A stretch of DNA of 64,000 nt from Streptococcus pseudopneumoniae (GCF_001070715.1 NZ_JVRR01000050.1:1-64000); one strand, 5' to 3'; shown: positions 7,688-17,189, numbered from the stretch's first letter. Made by a program: numbers and translations. The notes: generated by a model not told the origin, from the sequence alone.

Positions 7688-8179
7688 ATGTCACAACAAG
7701 AAGAAATGAAAAACCTAAGCCTACTGGGCAACAAAGAAACCAACTACATTTTTGAATATCAACCAGAAGTCCTGGAATCCTTTGACAATCGTCATGTGGA
7801 AAATGACTATTTTATCAAATTTAACTGTCCTGAATTTACCTCACTTTGTCCAATCACTGCTCAGCCAGACTTTGCGACTATCTATATTTCCTACATCCCT
7901 GACAAGCTCTGTGTCGAGTCAAAATCCCTCAAACTCTACCTCTTTAGTTACCGAAATCACGGAGATTTCCACGAAAACTGTATCAACACCATCGGGAAAG
8001 ACTTGGTCAACTTGCTAGACCCTCGCTATTTAGAAGTCTGGGGAAAATTCACTCCGCGTGGTGGCATTTCAATCGACCCCTACTACAACTACGGTAAACC
8101 TGGAACTAAGTATGAAGGCTTGGCAGAACAACGCCTCTTCCAACACGACCTTTATCCAGAGAAAATTGACAACCGTTAA
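7688..8179 (+). CDS. queF: preQ0 reductase (NADPH)
   Basis: A 163-aa unimodular Que[23 protein letters not shown] carries the catalytic Cys and Asp, and [20 protein letters not shown] the GTP-cyclohydrolase-fold signature. It reduces preQ0 to preQ1, the riboswitch ligand, closing the feedback loop. Gap to queE is 18 bp, with AGAAAGAAAAA upstream as a weak SD. Confidence 0.95.
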   Translation: MSQQEEMKNLSLLGNKETNYIFEYQPEVLESFDNRHVENDYFIKFNCPEFTSLCPITAQPDFATIYISYIPDKLCVESKSLKLYLFSYRNHGDFHENCINTIGKDLVNLLDPRYLEVWGKFTPRGGISIDPYYNYGKPGTKYEGLAEQRLFQHDLYPEKIDNR

Positions 8180-8183
8180 ACTC

Positions 8184-8342
8184 ATACTCAATGAAAATCA
8201 AAGAGCAAACTAGGAAGCTAGCCGCAGGTTGCTCAAAGCACTGCTTTGAGGTTGTAGATAAGACCGACGAAGTCAGCTCAAAATACTATTTTGAGGTTTC
8301 AGATGGAAGCTGACGTGGTTTTAAGAGATTTTCGAAGAGTAT
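8184..8342. repeat. BOX element
   Basis: The ends ATACTCAATGAAAATCAAAG and TTTTCGAAGAGTAT are the boxC- and boxA-type ends of the pneumococcal BOX repeat. The middle holds a full boxB-like hairpin (CTCAAAGCACTGCTTTGAG) and a diverged second copy (CTCAAAATACTATTTTGAG). It lies between convergent queF and the aquaporin gene. Confidence 0.9.
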
Positions 8343-8348
8343 CATACG

Positions 8349-8387
8349 AAAAAGCCCTGTTCCTCAAACTGAGGAGCAAGGCTTTTT
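8349..8387. terminator. Bidirectional terminator between queF and aquaporin
   Basis: AAAAAGCC ... GGCTTTTT encloses a second stem TCCTCA/TGAGGA (8361-8366 and 8370-8375). A-run and T-run on either side serve both convergent genes. Confidence 0.85.
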
Positions 8388-8396
8388 AAGTTTCAA

Positions 8397-9065
8397 TTAT
8401 TCTTCTGTTCCAAGGAAGTTTTTAGCAACGAGGGCTGCAAGAACCCCACCAACGATTGGCGCAAGGATGAAAATCCAAACTTGTTGAAGAGCTGCGCCAC
8501 CTACCAAAACAGCTGGTGCCAAGCTACGAGCTGGGTTTACTGAAAGTCCAGTAATGTTCAATCCCACAAGAATCATCGCCATCAAGGACAAACCGATTAC
8601 CAAACCAGCAATCGCGCCATTTCCCTTGCTTTCTGAAGTCACAGTCATGATAACCAAAACAAACAAGAAGGTTGCAATGACTTCAAACAAGAAACCACCA
8701 AAGACAGTGACACCGTTTGCCAAGGCATTTTCACCAAGACTAGCAGTTGACATACCTGAGTTAGCCAAGAGGAAGAATACCGCGCCAGAAGCAATAAAAG
8801 CTCCAACAACCTGACCAAGGATGTAGTTGACAAGGTCTTTTGATGACAAACGTTTGTTAACAAACATAGCAATCGAAACAGCTGGGTTCAAGTGAGCACC
8901 TGAAACAGTTCCAATTGAGTAGGCTGCAACCACGATTGCCAGACCAAAGGCAAAGGCAATCCCTAGGTGACCAAGGCCATCAAGACCATTTCCAAAAACA
9001 ACAGCTCCTGTCCCAATGAACACAAGCATGAACGTACCGATTAACTCAGCAACAAATTTTTTCAT
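8397..9065 (-). CDS. MIP family aquaporin/facilitator
   Basis: A 222-aa six-helix channel with two NPA boxes (residues 60-62 and 177-179). The second box reads NPARS, as in AqpZ, rather than the NPARD of glycerol facilitators, but the helix-5 position that is His in AqpZ appears to be Ile (GLSLMAMILVG). Pore selectivity is therefore unclear: water, glycerol or another small solute. Single gene with its own promoter and SD AAGGAG. Confidence 0.9.
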   Translation of the reverse strand: MKKFVAELIGTFMLVFIGTGAVVFGNGLDGLGHLGIAFAFGLAIVVAAYSIGTVSGAHLNPAVSIAMFVNKRLSSKDLVNYILGQVVGAFIASGAVFFLLANSGMSTASLGENALANGVTVFGGFLFEVIATFLFVLVIMTVTSESKGNGAIAGLVIGLSLMAMILVGLNITGLSVNPARSLAPAVLVGGAALQQVWIFILAPIVGGVLAALVAKNFLGTEE

Positions 9066-9097
9066 TTTCTTTCTCCTTTTTTCAAAAACTAGATACT

Positions 9098-9126
9098 AGT
9101 CTATCAAAAGAAGGAAAGGGTTTCAA
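9098..9126 (-). promoter_or_regulatory. Aquaporin promoter
   Basis: Minus strand TTGAAA (9126-9121), 17-nt spacer, TAGACT (9103-9098). Confidence 0.65.
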
Positions 9127-9180
9127 GAAAATTGTTTGGAAATTTTCAGGATAAAATTCTATAAAAACGGTAGTGTTTAT

Positions 9181-9209
9181 TTGAAACATTTTTTCTAAAG
9201 GTATATACT
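9181..9209 (+). promoter_or_regulatory. Promoter of the acetoin reductase gene
   Basis: TTGAAA (9181-9186), 17 nt, TATACT (9204-9209). The leader of about 105 nt contains TAGTTCA/TGAACTA arms (9217-9223 and 9247-9253) and a perfect hairpin GGTATC-GTG-GATACC (9293-9307) next to the SD. Confidence 0.75.
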
Positions 9210-9320
9210 ATTAACATAGTTCAGATATGTTATTCAGTCCCTAATTTGAACTAATTTTTACAACTTTGCTGTTCTTTTATGAACGTTTGAATGGTATCGT
9301 GGATACCAAGGAGGAATCAT

Positions 9321-10085
9321 ATGTCTAAAGTTGCTATTGTCACAGGTGCAGGTCAAGGAATCGGTTTTACAATCGCAAAACGATTGGTTCAAGATGGATT
9401 TAAGGTAGGAGTCTTAGACTACAATCCAGAAACAGCTGAAAAAGCTGTTGCCGAATTATCAGCTGAAAATGCCTTCGCTGTCGTGGCCGATGTTTCGAAA
9501 CAGGCCGAAGTTTCACAAGCATTTCAAAAGGTTGTTGACCATTTTGGTGATTTGAATGTTGTCGTAAATAACGCTGGTGTTGCTCCAACTACTCCTCTTG
9601 ATACAATTACTGAGGAACAATTTACACGCACTTTCGGTATCAACGTTGGTGGTGTCATTTGGGGTTCACAAGCTGCACAAGCACAATTTAAAGCACTTGG
9701 TCACGGAGGTAAAATTATCAACGCAACTTCTCAAGCTGGTGTAGTCGGTAACCCAAATCTAACTGTTTATGGTGGAACCAAATTTGCTGTTCGCGGAATT
9801 ACGCAAACATTAGCACGTGATTTAGCAGACTCAGGCATCACTGTTAACGCCTACGCACCAGGTATTGTGAAAACACCAATGATGTACGACATCGCTCATG
9901 AAGTTGGTAAAAATGCAGGAAAAGATGACGAGTGGGGTATGCAGACATTTGCAAAAGATATTACTCTAAAACGTCTATCTGAACCAGAAGATGTGGCTGC
10001 TGCCGTCAGCTTCCTTGCAGGACCAGATTCAAACTACATTACAGGACAAACCATTATCGTTGATGGTGGTATGCAATTCCATTAA
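9321..10085 (+). CDS. butA: (S)-acetoin forming diacetyl/acetoin reductase (SDR)
   Basis: A 254-aa classical short-chain dehydrogenase: TGAGQGIG nucleotide motif, NNAGV, catalytic Ser in [15 protein letters not shown] (Tyr-x-x-x-Lys), and C-terminal [10 protein letters not shown]. Sequence character matches the ButA/acetoin reductase group, which reduces diacetyl to acetoin and acetoin to butanediol with NADH. Start chosen at the ATG after AAGGAGG. Monocistronic with its own terminator. Confidence 0.85.
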   Translation: MSKVAIVTGAGQGIGFTIAKRLVQDGFKVGVLDYNPETAEKAVAELSAENAFAVVADVSKQAEVSQAFQKVVDHFGDLNVVVNNAGVAPTTPLDTITEEQFTRTFGINVGGVIWGSQAAQAQFKALGHGGKIINATSQAGVVGNPNLTVYGGTKFAVRGITQTLARDLADSGITVNAYAPGIVKTPMMYDIAHEVGKNAGKDDEWGMQTFAKDITLKRLSEPEDVAAAVSFLAGPDSNYITGQTIIVDGGMQFH

Positions 10086-10098
10086 GATACACAAAAAC

Positions 10099-10125
10099 AG
10101 GTTGGAAAACGATCCAACCTCTTTT
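10099..10125 (+). terminator. Terminator after butA
   Basis: AGGTTGGA (10099-10106) pairs with TCCAACCT (10113-10120), followed by CTTTT. Confidence 0.85.
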
Positions 10126-10192
10126 ATTAGTTTTCATTATTAGTTAGGAGGATACAGTAGAAACTCTTTCAAAAAGTAATATTAGCTTATCC

Positions 10193-10984
10193 CTAGTATT
10201 GAAAAGACTGGATAGCTTCTTTCAAGTCATCTTGTAAACTATTTCTCTGGTCAAGTTGGACATAGACTTCCAACAGACAGGATCTGAAGTTGGAAAATTT
10301 ATAAAAATCTTCCCTTTCTTCTATCGGAAAGTCAACAGTTTTTATCCAAGAAGCTACTTGCTCTTGCTCCAACTTCCCTTGTAAAATCGGTTCATAAAGC
10401 CCTCTTGCTAAACGCCAATCTTCATCATCTGTAAAACGAATGGTAATTCTTTTAAATAGTTGACCAAGTATCTCAAATACTTCATGAACTCTGTTTTTAG
10501 GAAAGTCTGGATGACAAACTACCTCTGTCAGTAAATCAGCTCCATGTGCAAAAGCATGAACCCAACCATACTGACTTGAAAAACCCCTTGTATCCTTTTC
10601 TTTCGAAAGATAGTACAAACCTTGATTTAAAAGGACATTGCGAATCTCTCCTTTTAATCCCTGATAAAAAACCGATTGCTGGTTGGCATCTGCAGCCAAG
10701 AGATTTGCATAAATAAGCGCCCTAAAAGAACGTTCAAGGGTTGACAGGCCTACCTTATCAATCTCTTTATCTAACCCTCCATCAGATGAAATCCCTTCAG
10801 CAATGAAATGAAATTGTTCCTGTGTAAATAGCTCTTCCTGAATCCCTCTAGCAAAGCTTGTAAAAACAAGGTCATCGCGAATTTCTGGAGAAGGATCTCC
10901 CAAATGGTCAAGCAACCATTGGATTTCTTCCTCATGATAACTTGGTTTTTCTTCTGTTATTTTTCTTAGTAACTCTTGATACAT
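10193..10984 (-). CDS. DUF2785 family protein
   Basis: A 263-aa soluble, mainly helical protein with the DUF2785 hallmark YGWVHAFAHGADLL and LERSFRALIYANLLAADA. Start taken at the ATG with GAGGT 7 nt upstream; the longer in-frame start overlaps the HxlR gene. Second gene of a pair with the HxlR regulator. Function unknown. Confidence 0.75.
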   Translation of the reverse strand: MYQELLRKITEEKPSYHEEEIQWLLDHLGDPSPEIRDDLVFTSFARGIQEELFTQEQFHFIAEGISSDGGLDKEIDKVGLSTLERSFRALIYANLLAADANQQSVFYQGLKGEIRNVLLNQGLYYLSKEKDTRGFSSQYGWVHAFAHGADLLTEVVCHPDFPKNRVHEVFEILGQLFKRITIRFTDDEDWRLARGLYEPILQGKLEQEQVASWIKTVDFPIEEREDFYKFSNFRSCLLEVYVQLDQRNSLQDDLKEAIQSFQY

Positions 10985-10995
10985 GGGCAATACCT

Positions 10996-11328
10996 CTACA
11001 TTTCTAGCAGCTTGATATAATCTAGACCCCATTTCTCGACAGCATCTAAAACAACTCTGAATTCCTGCCCCATTTCGGTTAAGCTGTACTCAACTCGTGG
11101 TGGAACTTCGGCATAAACCTTTCGTTGAACAATCTTATCCTTTTCTAATTGACGGAGATGACGGGTCAAAATAGTTTGAGTAATCCCAGGCAATAATCTC
11201 TGCAATTCTTTAAATCGTTTGGTACCCGTACTCAACTGATAAATGATTACCAGTGCCCATTTCCCCGTTAAAACCCTCTGCGTTGTCGCAAATGGACAAA
11301 TACCATACTCACTCACTTTATTTGTCAT
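10996..11328 (-). CDS. HxlR family transcriptional regulator
   Basis: A 110-aa winged-helix HxlR protein: conserved N-terminal Cys11 in CPFATTQRVLTGKWALVIIYQL, LPGITQTILTRHLRQLEKD recognition region, and wing VPPRVEYSLTEMG. Members with this Cys often sense electrophiles. Divergent from the NTF2-like gene with a palindromic operator between them. Confidence 0.88.
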   Translation of the reverse strand: MTNKVSEYGICPFATTQRVLTGKWALVIIYQLSTGTKRFKELQRLLPGITQTILTRHLRQLEKDKIVQRKVYAEVPPRVEYSLTEMGQEFRVVLDAVEKWGLDYIKLLEM

Positions 11329-11369
11329 AAAATATCTTCTTTCTATTTTTTAAAAAAATTTATCTTTTA

Positions 11370-11396
11370 GTATCAATAAAAGTACACTTTTGATAC
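11370..11396. promoter_or_regulatory. Candidate HxlR operator
   Basis: GTATCAA (11370-11376) and TTGATAC (11390-11396) flank an inner AAAAGT-AC-ACTTTT, a symmetric site between the divergent hxlR and NTF2-like genes. Confidence 0.65.
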
Positions 11397-11476
11397 CAGC
11401 TATCGAAAAAGTGTCTACTTGTTTTTTTGTTTGTAACTGTTACAATTATATCATAAAAAAGAAATGGAGAATAGAT

Positions 11477-11866
11477 ATGTCAACAAACTTAGAAATTTTC
11501 AATGCTTATAACCAAGCTTTAATTGCTGGTGACTTTCCTGGTGTCTTTGAAACGATGGCAGACGATATTATCTGGCATCAACCTGGTACTCATAGTATAT
11601 CTGGTACAGTTGTTGGTAAGGACAAGCTAGGACCTCACTTGGCTACATTTGCTGAGAAAACTAATGGAACCTTTAAGGTGGTAACAAATTGGGTTTCTGA
11701 CAATGAGGATTTAATCGCAGCCAATGTTACTTTTCTTGGAACACGGGCTGATGGTACTGAACTCAATATGAACGGAATTGACCTCTTCCGTATTGAAGAC
11801 GGAAAAATCAAAGAAGTTTGGCTCTTCTCTTCAGATCAAGCTGAAGAAGATAGCTTTTGGGGATAA
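11477..11866 (+). CDS. SnoaL/NTF2-like protein
   Basis: A 129-aa cone-fold protein of the SnoaL/ketosteroid-isomerase-like superfamily: EIFNAYNQALIAGDFPGVFETMADDIIWHQPG at the N-terminus and DLFRIEDGKIKEVWLF near the C-terminus. Substrate unknown. The ATG after AAATGGAGAATAGAT is preferred. Probably under control of the divergent HxlR regulator. Confidence 0.8.
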   Translation: MSTNLEIFNAYNQALIAGDFPGVFETMADDIIWHQPGTHSISGTVVGKDKLGPHLATFAEKTNGTFKVVTNWVSDNEDLIAANVTFLGTRADGTELNMNGIDLFRIEDGKIKEVWLFSSDQAEEDSFWG

Positions 11867-11871
11867 TTTAA

Positions 11872-12024
11872 GAGACCAGGACAAAAAATTTTGATTTTAG
11901 AATTCTTTATTATAAATTTTTAAAATCGATAGATTAGAAAAAAAGCGAACAAGACAGAATTCTGAGTGTCAGATAACTCGTTTTGTTCGCTTTTTATATT
12001 TAAGGTTAGACTTTTGTCCCAGAC
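11872..12024. repeat. Structured intergenic inverted repeat with terminator core
   Basis: The outer arms GACCAGGACAAAA and TTTTGTCCCAGAC are imperfect complements. Inside, AAAAAGCGAACAA (11940-11952) pairs perfectly with TTGTTCGCTTTTT (11983-11995). It separates convergent NTF2-like and pepF genes and may terminate both. The nested design looks like a miniature intergenic repeat, but I cannot assign a family. Confidence 0.6.
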
Positions 12025-12033
12025 TTTTTTAAT

Positions 12034-13830
12034 TTACTCTCCCAACTGGGCACTGTAAGCGATAATCTGGTCAACTGTGTCTGACAAGAACTGAATGGTA
12101 TCACGGAGTGGTTTGTCTGTTGAAATATCAGCACCGATAATCATAGCTGACTCAAGTGGTGTCTTGCTACCACCTGATTTGAGGAGATTGAGCCAATCTT
12201 CAGCTCCATTCTCAGAGTTTTTAAGATGGAGGTAACCAGCTGTTGAGATGACTAGTCCTGCTGAGTAAGTGTAACTATACAAGCCCATGTAGTAGTGAGC
12301 TTGGCGCATCCAAGTCAAAGCTGCATCATCGTCGATTTCAATGGCATCTCCCCAGAAATCCGTCAAAACTTCCTTCATAATGCTGTTGAGCTTGCTTGCT
12401 CCAAAGGTTTCTCCTTCTTCAATCAATGTATACACCTTACGCTGGAAGGCTGCTTCCAAGAGGTGGGTAATAAAGTTATGGAAGTAGGTGTCTGTCAAGC
12501 GGTGAGCCAGAGCGAAGCGTTTTTGACGTGGGTCGTCAGACTGGTGCTCCAAGTAATCACTGAGAAGCAATTCATTGAAAGTTGACGGTGCTTCAACATA
12601 GTAGGTCGACATATGGGCGTTAAAATAGCTTTGGTGATTGTCTGAAAAGATGAATTGACCAGAATGCCCGATTTCATGAATCAAGGTATAAACATCGCTC
12701 AAACGACCTGTCCAGCTCATGAGGACATACGGGTGCACGCGATATGGATCCGCCGCATAACCACCAGAATCCTTGCCACTATTGGCAGCAAAGTCCACCC
12801 AGCGCTCTTCTTGATAGCGAGCAACTTCCTGACAATATTCTTGTCCCAAAGGTTCTACTGACTTCATGACCAAATCATAGGCGTCGTCAATAGTCACTTC
12901 AGGATTGAGGGCGCTGTCCAAATCTAATTTCCAGTCTGCAAAGGTCATCTTTTCAAGACCATTGACCTTAGCAACATGCTTGAGGTATCTCTGGGCAACG
13001 GGCGCAAAATCCTTCATGATAAGGTCAATCTGACGATCAAACATAGTACGGTCCACTTCTTGCTCAGCCAGAAGATAATCAAAGACTGAGTCGTAGCCCT
13101 TCATATCAGCCAAGAGTTTTTCAGACTTGACTTGAGCTAAATAGGCTGCCGCAGCCGTATTTTGGTGCTTACGAAGTCCCTCTGAGAAGGAACGGAAAGA
13201 TTTTTCACGAACCTCAGCGTCCTCGTGGTTTTGGTAGAAATTCTCATAGGTCACAAAGCTGTTTTTATAAGTCTTACCATGGGCTTCAAAGTCAGCCATT
13301 TCAAAATCCCCAGCTCGCATCTTAGTATAAATGTCCTGCGGACTGTAGAAAACTTCACCGAGATTGGTCAAGGCCTTCTCCACATCAGCCCCTAGATAGT
13401 GGGCTTTTTTGATTTTGGCCTGACGAATGGCCGCTGTCAAATGTGGCAATTTACCCAAACGGTCCAAGACTTCCTCATCAGCTTCCACCAAGGCATCGTC
13501 AAAGAAGGTCAAGGCTACACTGGCATCTGTTTCAAATTCCATCCCAGCTTGGGCAATGTTAGCAAATTCGTCATTGCTATAGTCTGTCGTCTGAGGCATA
13601 AAACCATAGTTACCAATATGGCTCATCTGAATGTAGATTTGTTCCAATTCCGCAAAGGCCTTCTCGAAATCCTCAAAAGTATGAAGATTACCCTTATAAT
13701 CACGGCTAAACTGGTTGATGTCTTCGCGCGCCTTCTCGATTGCACGTAAGAAATCCTCACGGTCTTGGTATAGGGCTGTTAAATCCCAAAGTTCCTTCTC
13801 TGGAAATTCTGAACGGTGTTTTTGTTCCAT
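12034..13830 (-). CDS. pepF: Oligoendopeptidase F (M3 family)
   Basis: A 598-aa zinc metallopeptidase with the HExxH motif in TLIHEIGHSGQF near residue 388 and the downstream Glu in STYYVEAPSTFNELLL. It hydrolyses imported or turned-over oligopeptides in the cytosol. SD AGAGGAAG. Follows rsmE by 10 nt, so probably co-transcribed with prmA-rsmE. Confidence 0.93.
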   Translation of the reverse strand: MEQKHRSEFPEKELWDLTALYQDREDFLRAIEKAREDINQFSRDYKGNLHTFEDFEKAFAELEQIYIQMSHIGNYGFMPQTTDYSNDEFANIAQAGMEFETDASVALTFFDDALVEADEEVLDRLGKLPHLTAAIRQAKIKKAHYLGADVEKALTNLGEVFYSPQDIYTKMRAGDFEMADFEAHGKTYKNSFVTYENFYQNHEDAEVREKSFRSFSEGLRKHQNTAAAAYLAQVKSEKLLADMKGYDSVFDYLLAEQEVDRTMFDRQIDLIMKDFAPVAQRYLKHVAKVNGLEKMTFADWKLDLDSALNPEVTIDDAYDLVMKSVEPLGQEYCQEVARYQEERWVDFAANSGKDSGGYAADPYRVHPYVLMSWTGRLSDVYTLIHEIGHSGQFIFSDNHQSYFNAHMSTYYVEAPSTFNELLLSDYLEHQSDDPRQKRFALAHRLTDTYFHNFITHLLEAAFQRKVYTLIEEGETFGASKLNSIMKEVLTDFWGDAIEIDDDAALTWMRQAHYYMGLYSYTYSAGLVISTAGYLHLKNSENGAEDWLNLLKSGGSKTPLESAMIIGADISTDKPLRDTIQFLSDTVDQIIAYSAQLGE

Positions 13831-13840
13831 TTTCTTCCTC

Positions 13841-14584
13841 TTATTTCTCTAATTCTAATAAAACACTAAGGGCTGATAAGGCATAAAGCGGCGCTGTTTC
13901 TGCTCGCAAAATACGAGGACCAAGTCCTGCTAAGACTGATCCCTTAGCTTCGAAACTCTCAATTTCTGCAGGTGACATACCACCTTCTGGACCAAAGATA
14001 AAGAGCAATTTGTCTCCTTTCTCGAGTCCAGTAACTGCTTGTAAAAGCGCAGCGCTTTCTCCTTCTTTGGCCGACTCTTCATAAGCCACTACGACGCGGT
14101 CAAACTGGTCAAGTTGAGCTAGAAAGTCTGATTTTTTCTCAAAAAGCTTGATACTTGGAACAACATTACGCTTACTTTGCTCTGCTGCTCCAAGGGCAAT
14201 TTTTTCTAGTTTTTCAACCTTTTTACCCAATTTCTTGCCATCCCACTTAGCAACGGACCAATCGGCAGGAAAGGCCCAAATCTGGCTGGCTCCGAGCTCG
14301 GTTACTTTTTGAGTGATAAACTCCAGCTTGTCCCCCTTGGGAAAGCCGGATGCGATGGTCACTTGGATTGGTAATTCCACATTGTCAGTTAATTCTTGAA
14401 CCAACTCAAACTGACGGGCTTCCACATCCAGCACACGCGCCAAGCGCTTAATTCCATCATCAAAGACCAAAGTAACCTCATCATCTTCTTTCAAGCGCAT
14501 AACCTGAAACATATGCTTGCTGGTTTCCTTGTCCTCGATGGTGACAGGAGAGACTGCACTCCCCTTGACAAAATACTGCTGCAT
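13841..14584 (-). CDS. rsmE: 16S rRNA m3U1498 methyltransferase
   Basis: A 247-aa SPOUT methyltransferase: KVTELGASQIWAFPADWS, IALGAAEQSKRNVVP, and the knot motif FIFGPEGGMSPAEIESF with LGPRILRAETAPLYALS. Start at 14584 has GGAGG at good spacing, one base after the prmA stop. The gene is in an operon with prmA. Confidence 0.93.
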   Translation of the reverse strand: MQQYFVKGSAVSPVTIEDKETSKHMFQVMRLKEDDEVTLVFDDGIKRLARVLDVEARQFELVQELTDNVELPIQVTIASGFPKGDKLEFITQKVTELGASQIWAFPADWSVAKWDGKKLGKKVEKLEKIALGAAEQSKRNVVPSIKLFEKKSDFLAQLDQFDRVVVAYEESAKEGESAALLQAVTGLEKGDKLLFIFGPEGGMSPAEIESFEAKGSVLAGLGPRILRAETAPLYALSALSVLLELEK

Positions 14585-14585
14585 G

Positions 14586-15536
14586 CTAGCCTCCAATCAC
14601 ACCGGAAATATCCTTGGTTTTCTTAAAGACGCAGGCATTCCATTCCCCTTGAATCATGTGGGTTTCAAGGAAAAATCCAGCTGACTCAGCCGACTCGCGC
14701 ACCATGTCCCACTTGTCCTTGATAATGCCACTCATGATGAGGTAGCCTTCATCCTTGACCAAACGATAGGCATCGTCTGTCAGATGAATGAGGATATCCG
14801 CCAAGATATTAGCCACGATGACATCTGCCTCAATCTCAACACCCTTAAGCAAATCTCCTGCTGCTACATGGATGTTTTCCATACCAGGGTTGAGTTCAAT
14901 ATTTTCCTGAGCGACTCGAACTGCCACATCATCTAGGTCATAGGCGAAAATTTCCTTAGCACCAAGCAGCGAGCTGGCAATAGAGAGAACCCCTGAACCA
15001 GTCCCCACATCTAGCACCGTTTCGCCACCACGAAGAACTTGCTCCAAGGCAAAAAGGCTCATCTTGGTCGTTGGATGGGTCCCAGTACCAAAAGCCATGC
15101 CAGGATCCAGCTTGATAATCATTTCTCCCGCAGTCGCCTCGTAGTCCGTCCACGACGGCACGATGGTCAAGTCATGAGTAATACGAGCTGGTTCATAATA
15201 TTTCTTCCAGTTGTCTGCCCAGTCTTCTTCAGCCAAGGCAGTCGTCCCCATCTTGACCTCACCCAAATCCATAAAATCTGTCAATTCTGCTAAGCGAGAC
15301 TGTAAGTCCGCCTCAACCACTGCCACATCCACCGTATCAGGGTAGTAGGCGGTCACAACGATTTCTTCTTGTTGCTCAACCTCTGGGAAAATCTCGCCGA
15401 AGCGATCGACATTTCCCACATAGTCCATGCTGTCTTCAATCGCAACACCTTGGGCACCTAACTCAATCAAGAGATTGGAAACCAACTCCTCCCCCTCACG
15501 CTTGACTGTAACTTTTAACTCTTGCCATGTTTCCAT
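14586..15536 (-). CDS. prmA: Ribosomal protein L11 methyltransferase
   Basis: A 316-aa class I SAM methyltransferase. [28 protein letters not shown] (SAM motif I) and [10 protein letters not shown] are PrmA hallmarks. It trimethylates L11. The start METWQELKV matches the family N-terminus although its SD is weak; a longer GTG start is less likely. Confidence 0.93.
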   Translation of the reverse strand: METWQELKVTVKREGEELVSNLLIELGAQGVAIEDSMDYVGNVDRFGEIFPEVEQQEEIVVTAYYPDTVDVAVVEADLQSRLAELTDFMDLGEVKMGTTALAEEDWADNWKKYYEPARITHDLTIVPSWTDYEATAGEMIIKLDPGMAFGTGTHPTTKMSLFALEQVLRGGETVLDVGTGSGVLSIASSLLGAKEIFAYDLDDVAVRVAQENIELNPGMENIHVAAGDLLKGVEIEADVIVANILADILIHLTDDAYRLVKDEGYLIMSGIIKDKWDMVRESAESAGFFLETHMIQGEWNACVFKKTKDISGVIGG

Positions 15537-15640
15537 TATTAAGATACCAAGCCCGTAAAACACAAAGCCAAAATAGGAAATTCTCTGAAGACGCTTGTGT
15601 CTAAGAGAAGTTTATCTTTTTGGCACAGTGTTTAGGGCGA

Positions 15641-15665
15641 GTTCAGTTTAGAAATGTAACTGAAC
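15641..15665. other. Hairpin upstream of prmA
   Basis: GTTCAGTT (15641-15648) and AACTGAAC (15658-15665) form a perfect 8-bp stem between the Nudix stop and prmA. There is no U-run, so a terminator role is doubtful. Confidence 0.4.
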
Positions 15666-15673
15666 CATCCTTT

Positions 15674-16102
15674 CTAATCACTTACTTTTAAATAATCTTT
15701 TAATCTACCCTGCAACTGAGGTACAACTTGACTGGAAGTAAGAAATTCCTCAACATTCATGAGCTGATAGCCCTGTCCTTCATCTCCAAATACGATACTG
15801 TCAAACTGGTCCTGTGTCAACTGACCGACTAGAAATATAGATTGTTTATCCGCAAAAAGCATACTTGGATAAACCTTACTCCAAAGCAGACAATCCTCAG
15901 TCAGATGAACTCCCAGTTCCTCAAAAACTTCACGCGCCGCGCACTCAAAAGGACTTTCATCCTCCTCTCGCCCACCGCCGGGCAGTTCCCACATATTGGG
16001 CCAGGGAATGCTTGCCTTATCATCTCGTAAGATGGTCAAGAGCCTATCCCCACAAAACAAAGCAATCTTACAGCCTGTGAAATCAGATATTTCTAGTTTC
16101 AT
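15674..16102 (-). CDS. Nudix hydrolase
   Basis: A 142-aa protein with the Nudix box GGGREEDESPFECAAREVFEELGV (GX5EX7REUXEEXGU satisfied; given here as a motif at residues about 42-65). It likely hydrolyses a nucleoside diphosphate derivative such as an oxidised nucleotide; substrate not predictable. It overlaps the 3' end of the M50 gene by 20 bp, so the DUF3013-M50-Nudix group is one operon. Confidence 0.88.
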   Translation of the reverse strand: MKLEISDFTGCKIALFCGDRLLTILRDDKASIPWPNMWELPGGGREEDESPFECAAREVFEELGVHLTEDCLLWSKVYPSMLFADKQSIFLVGQLTQDQFDSIVFGDEGQGYQLMNVEEFLTSSQVVPQLQGRLKDYLKVSD

Positions 16103-17171
16103 CTTCAGTTCCTTCTGACATTTCCTTTTCCAGCTCGGCTAACCAGTTTTGATAATAGCTTTTCTCATCCCGTAACAACCGGCTGCTATTCATTTTCTGT
16201 CTAGCAATCTTCATAGCCATGTGAGTTTGAACTACATCTTTCTTTACCTTAAATTGATACCAAGCTTGAATGACCTGCATATCTGCTGTTTTTATAGATA
16301 AAAAGGATTTGACCCCTCGAATACTTGCATATTCTTCCGCTTTCTTATTATCTCCTTCCATCAGAGCAATTTGAAGAAGGTATAATTGAGAACTAGTTTT
16401 AGACATTGGATTATCTGTTTTCTCTAACACAGACTGAAACTGTTGCTTTGCAAGCTCTATATTATCATCCAATATGAATACCAACCCCTGAAGAGTCTGA
16501 ACACTTTCTGCAAAACTCCCTCTCGCCTCCTCATCAACAGACATGATAAAGTCTTTTAAATCATATTCTTGAGGAGATAGCAAGGTCTGGGCAGAATGCC
16601 TCAACATCAGGTAGGCGTATTTCGTATTTTCAGGGTATTGTAGCAATTCCCAAATTTTTGCTCCATCGGTGATGCCGACTGGCAAAATGTTATTTAGGAA
16701 GAAAGACAAATTAAGAAAAATCCAAGTGCCTGCAAAATACCAGCTTCTTGTCAAAAAACCAAACACTATCGCCAATAATATCAAGCTGAGATGAACCATC
16801 AAGCCTCCTGAAAGCATCAGGATGATTCTTTGATCGCTTTCATCCTCTTTTAAACCAATGTATTGAGCACCAACACTTTTCAGAATGGCTGTTCTACTAA
16901 GATGAAACCTGCCTGACTTTTTGGTCAAAATAAAATGTCCTAACCCAAAAGCCACCAGCCGATAGCCTGTCAAGTAGCCACAAAAAGCATGTCCCAGCTC
17001 ATGAAGAATCAAGATTAAATACATACTTAGAAGAGCGAAGGCATAACCAAAAGTAAAGACTAAAACTGCAGAATACCCCAACTCTGCAAATGCGATTGTT
17101 CCACAAGCACAAGCCAGCATAATAAAGACAACAGCTAGCACATAAACCAAATAAATCCCAATTTTCTTCAT
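16083..17171 (-). CDS. M50 family (site-2 protease-like) membrane protein
   Basis: A 362-aa protein. Helices in the N-terminal half carry HELGH (in ILHELGHAFCGYLTGY, near residue 62) and NILPVGITDG (N-x-x-P-x-x-x-x-D-G), the two zinc-site motifs of M50 intramembrane proteases. The C-terminal 170 residues are soluble and helical with TPR-like spacing. Start at the ATG after GGAG; an ATG 15 nt upstream with AGGAG is also possible. Substrate unknown. Confidence 0.75.
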   Translation of the reverse strand: MKKIGIYLVYVLAVVFIMLACACGTIAFAELGYSAVLVFTFGYAFALLSMYLILILHELGHAFCGYLTGYRLVAFGLGHFILTKKSGRFHLSRTAILKSVGAQYIGLKEDESDQRIILMLSGGLMVHLSLILLAIVFGFLTRSWYFAGTWIFLNLSFFLNNILPVGITDGAKIWELLQYPENTKYAYLMLRHSAQTLLSPQEYDLKDFIMSVDEEARGSFAESVQTLQGLVFILDDNIELAKQQFQSVLEKTDNPMSKTSSQLYLLQIALMEGDNKKAEEYASIRGVKSFLSIKTADMQVIQAWYQFKVKKDVVQTHMAMKIARQKMNSSRLLRDEKSYYQNWLAELEKEMSEGTEDETRNI

Positions 17172-17189
17172 AAAATCTCCATCCAACTC

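Noticed and set aside
8184-8342. BOX repeat considered as a CRISPR-like array
   Set aside because: Modules are inverted-repeat hairpins of unequal type, with no regular spacers.
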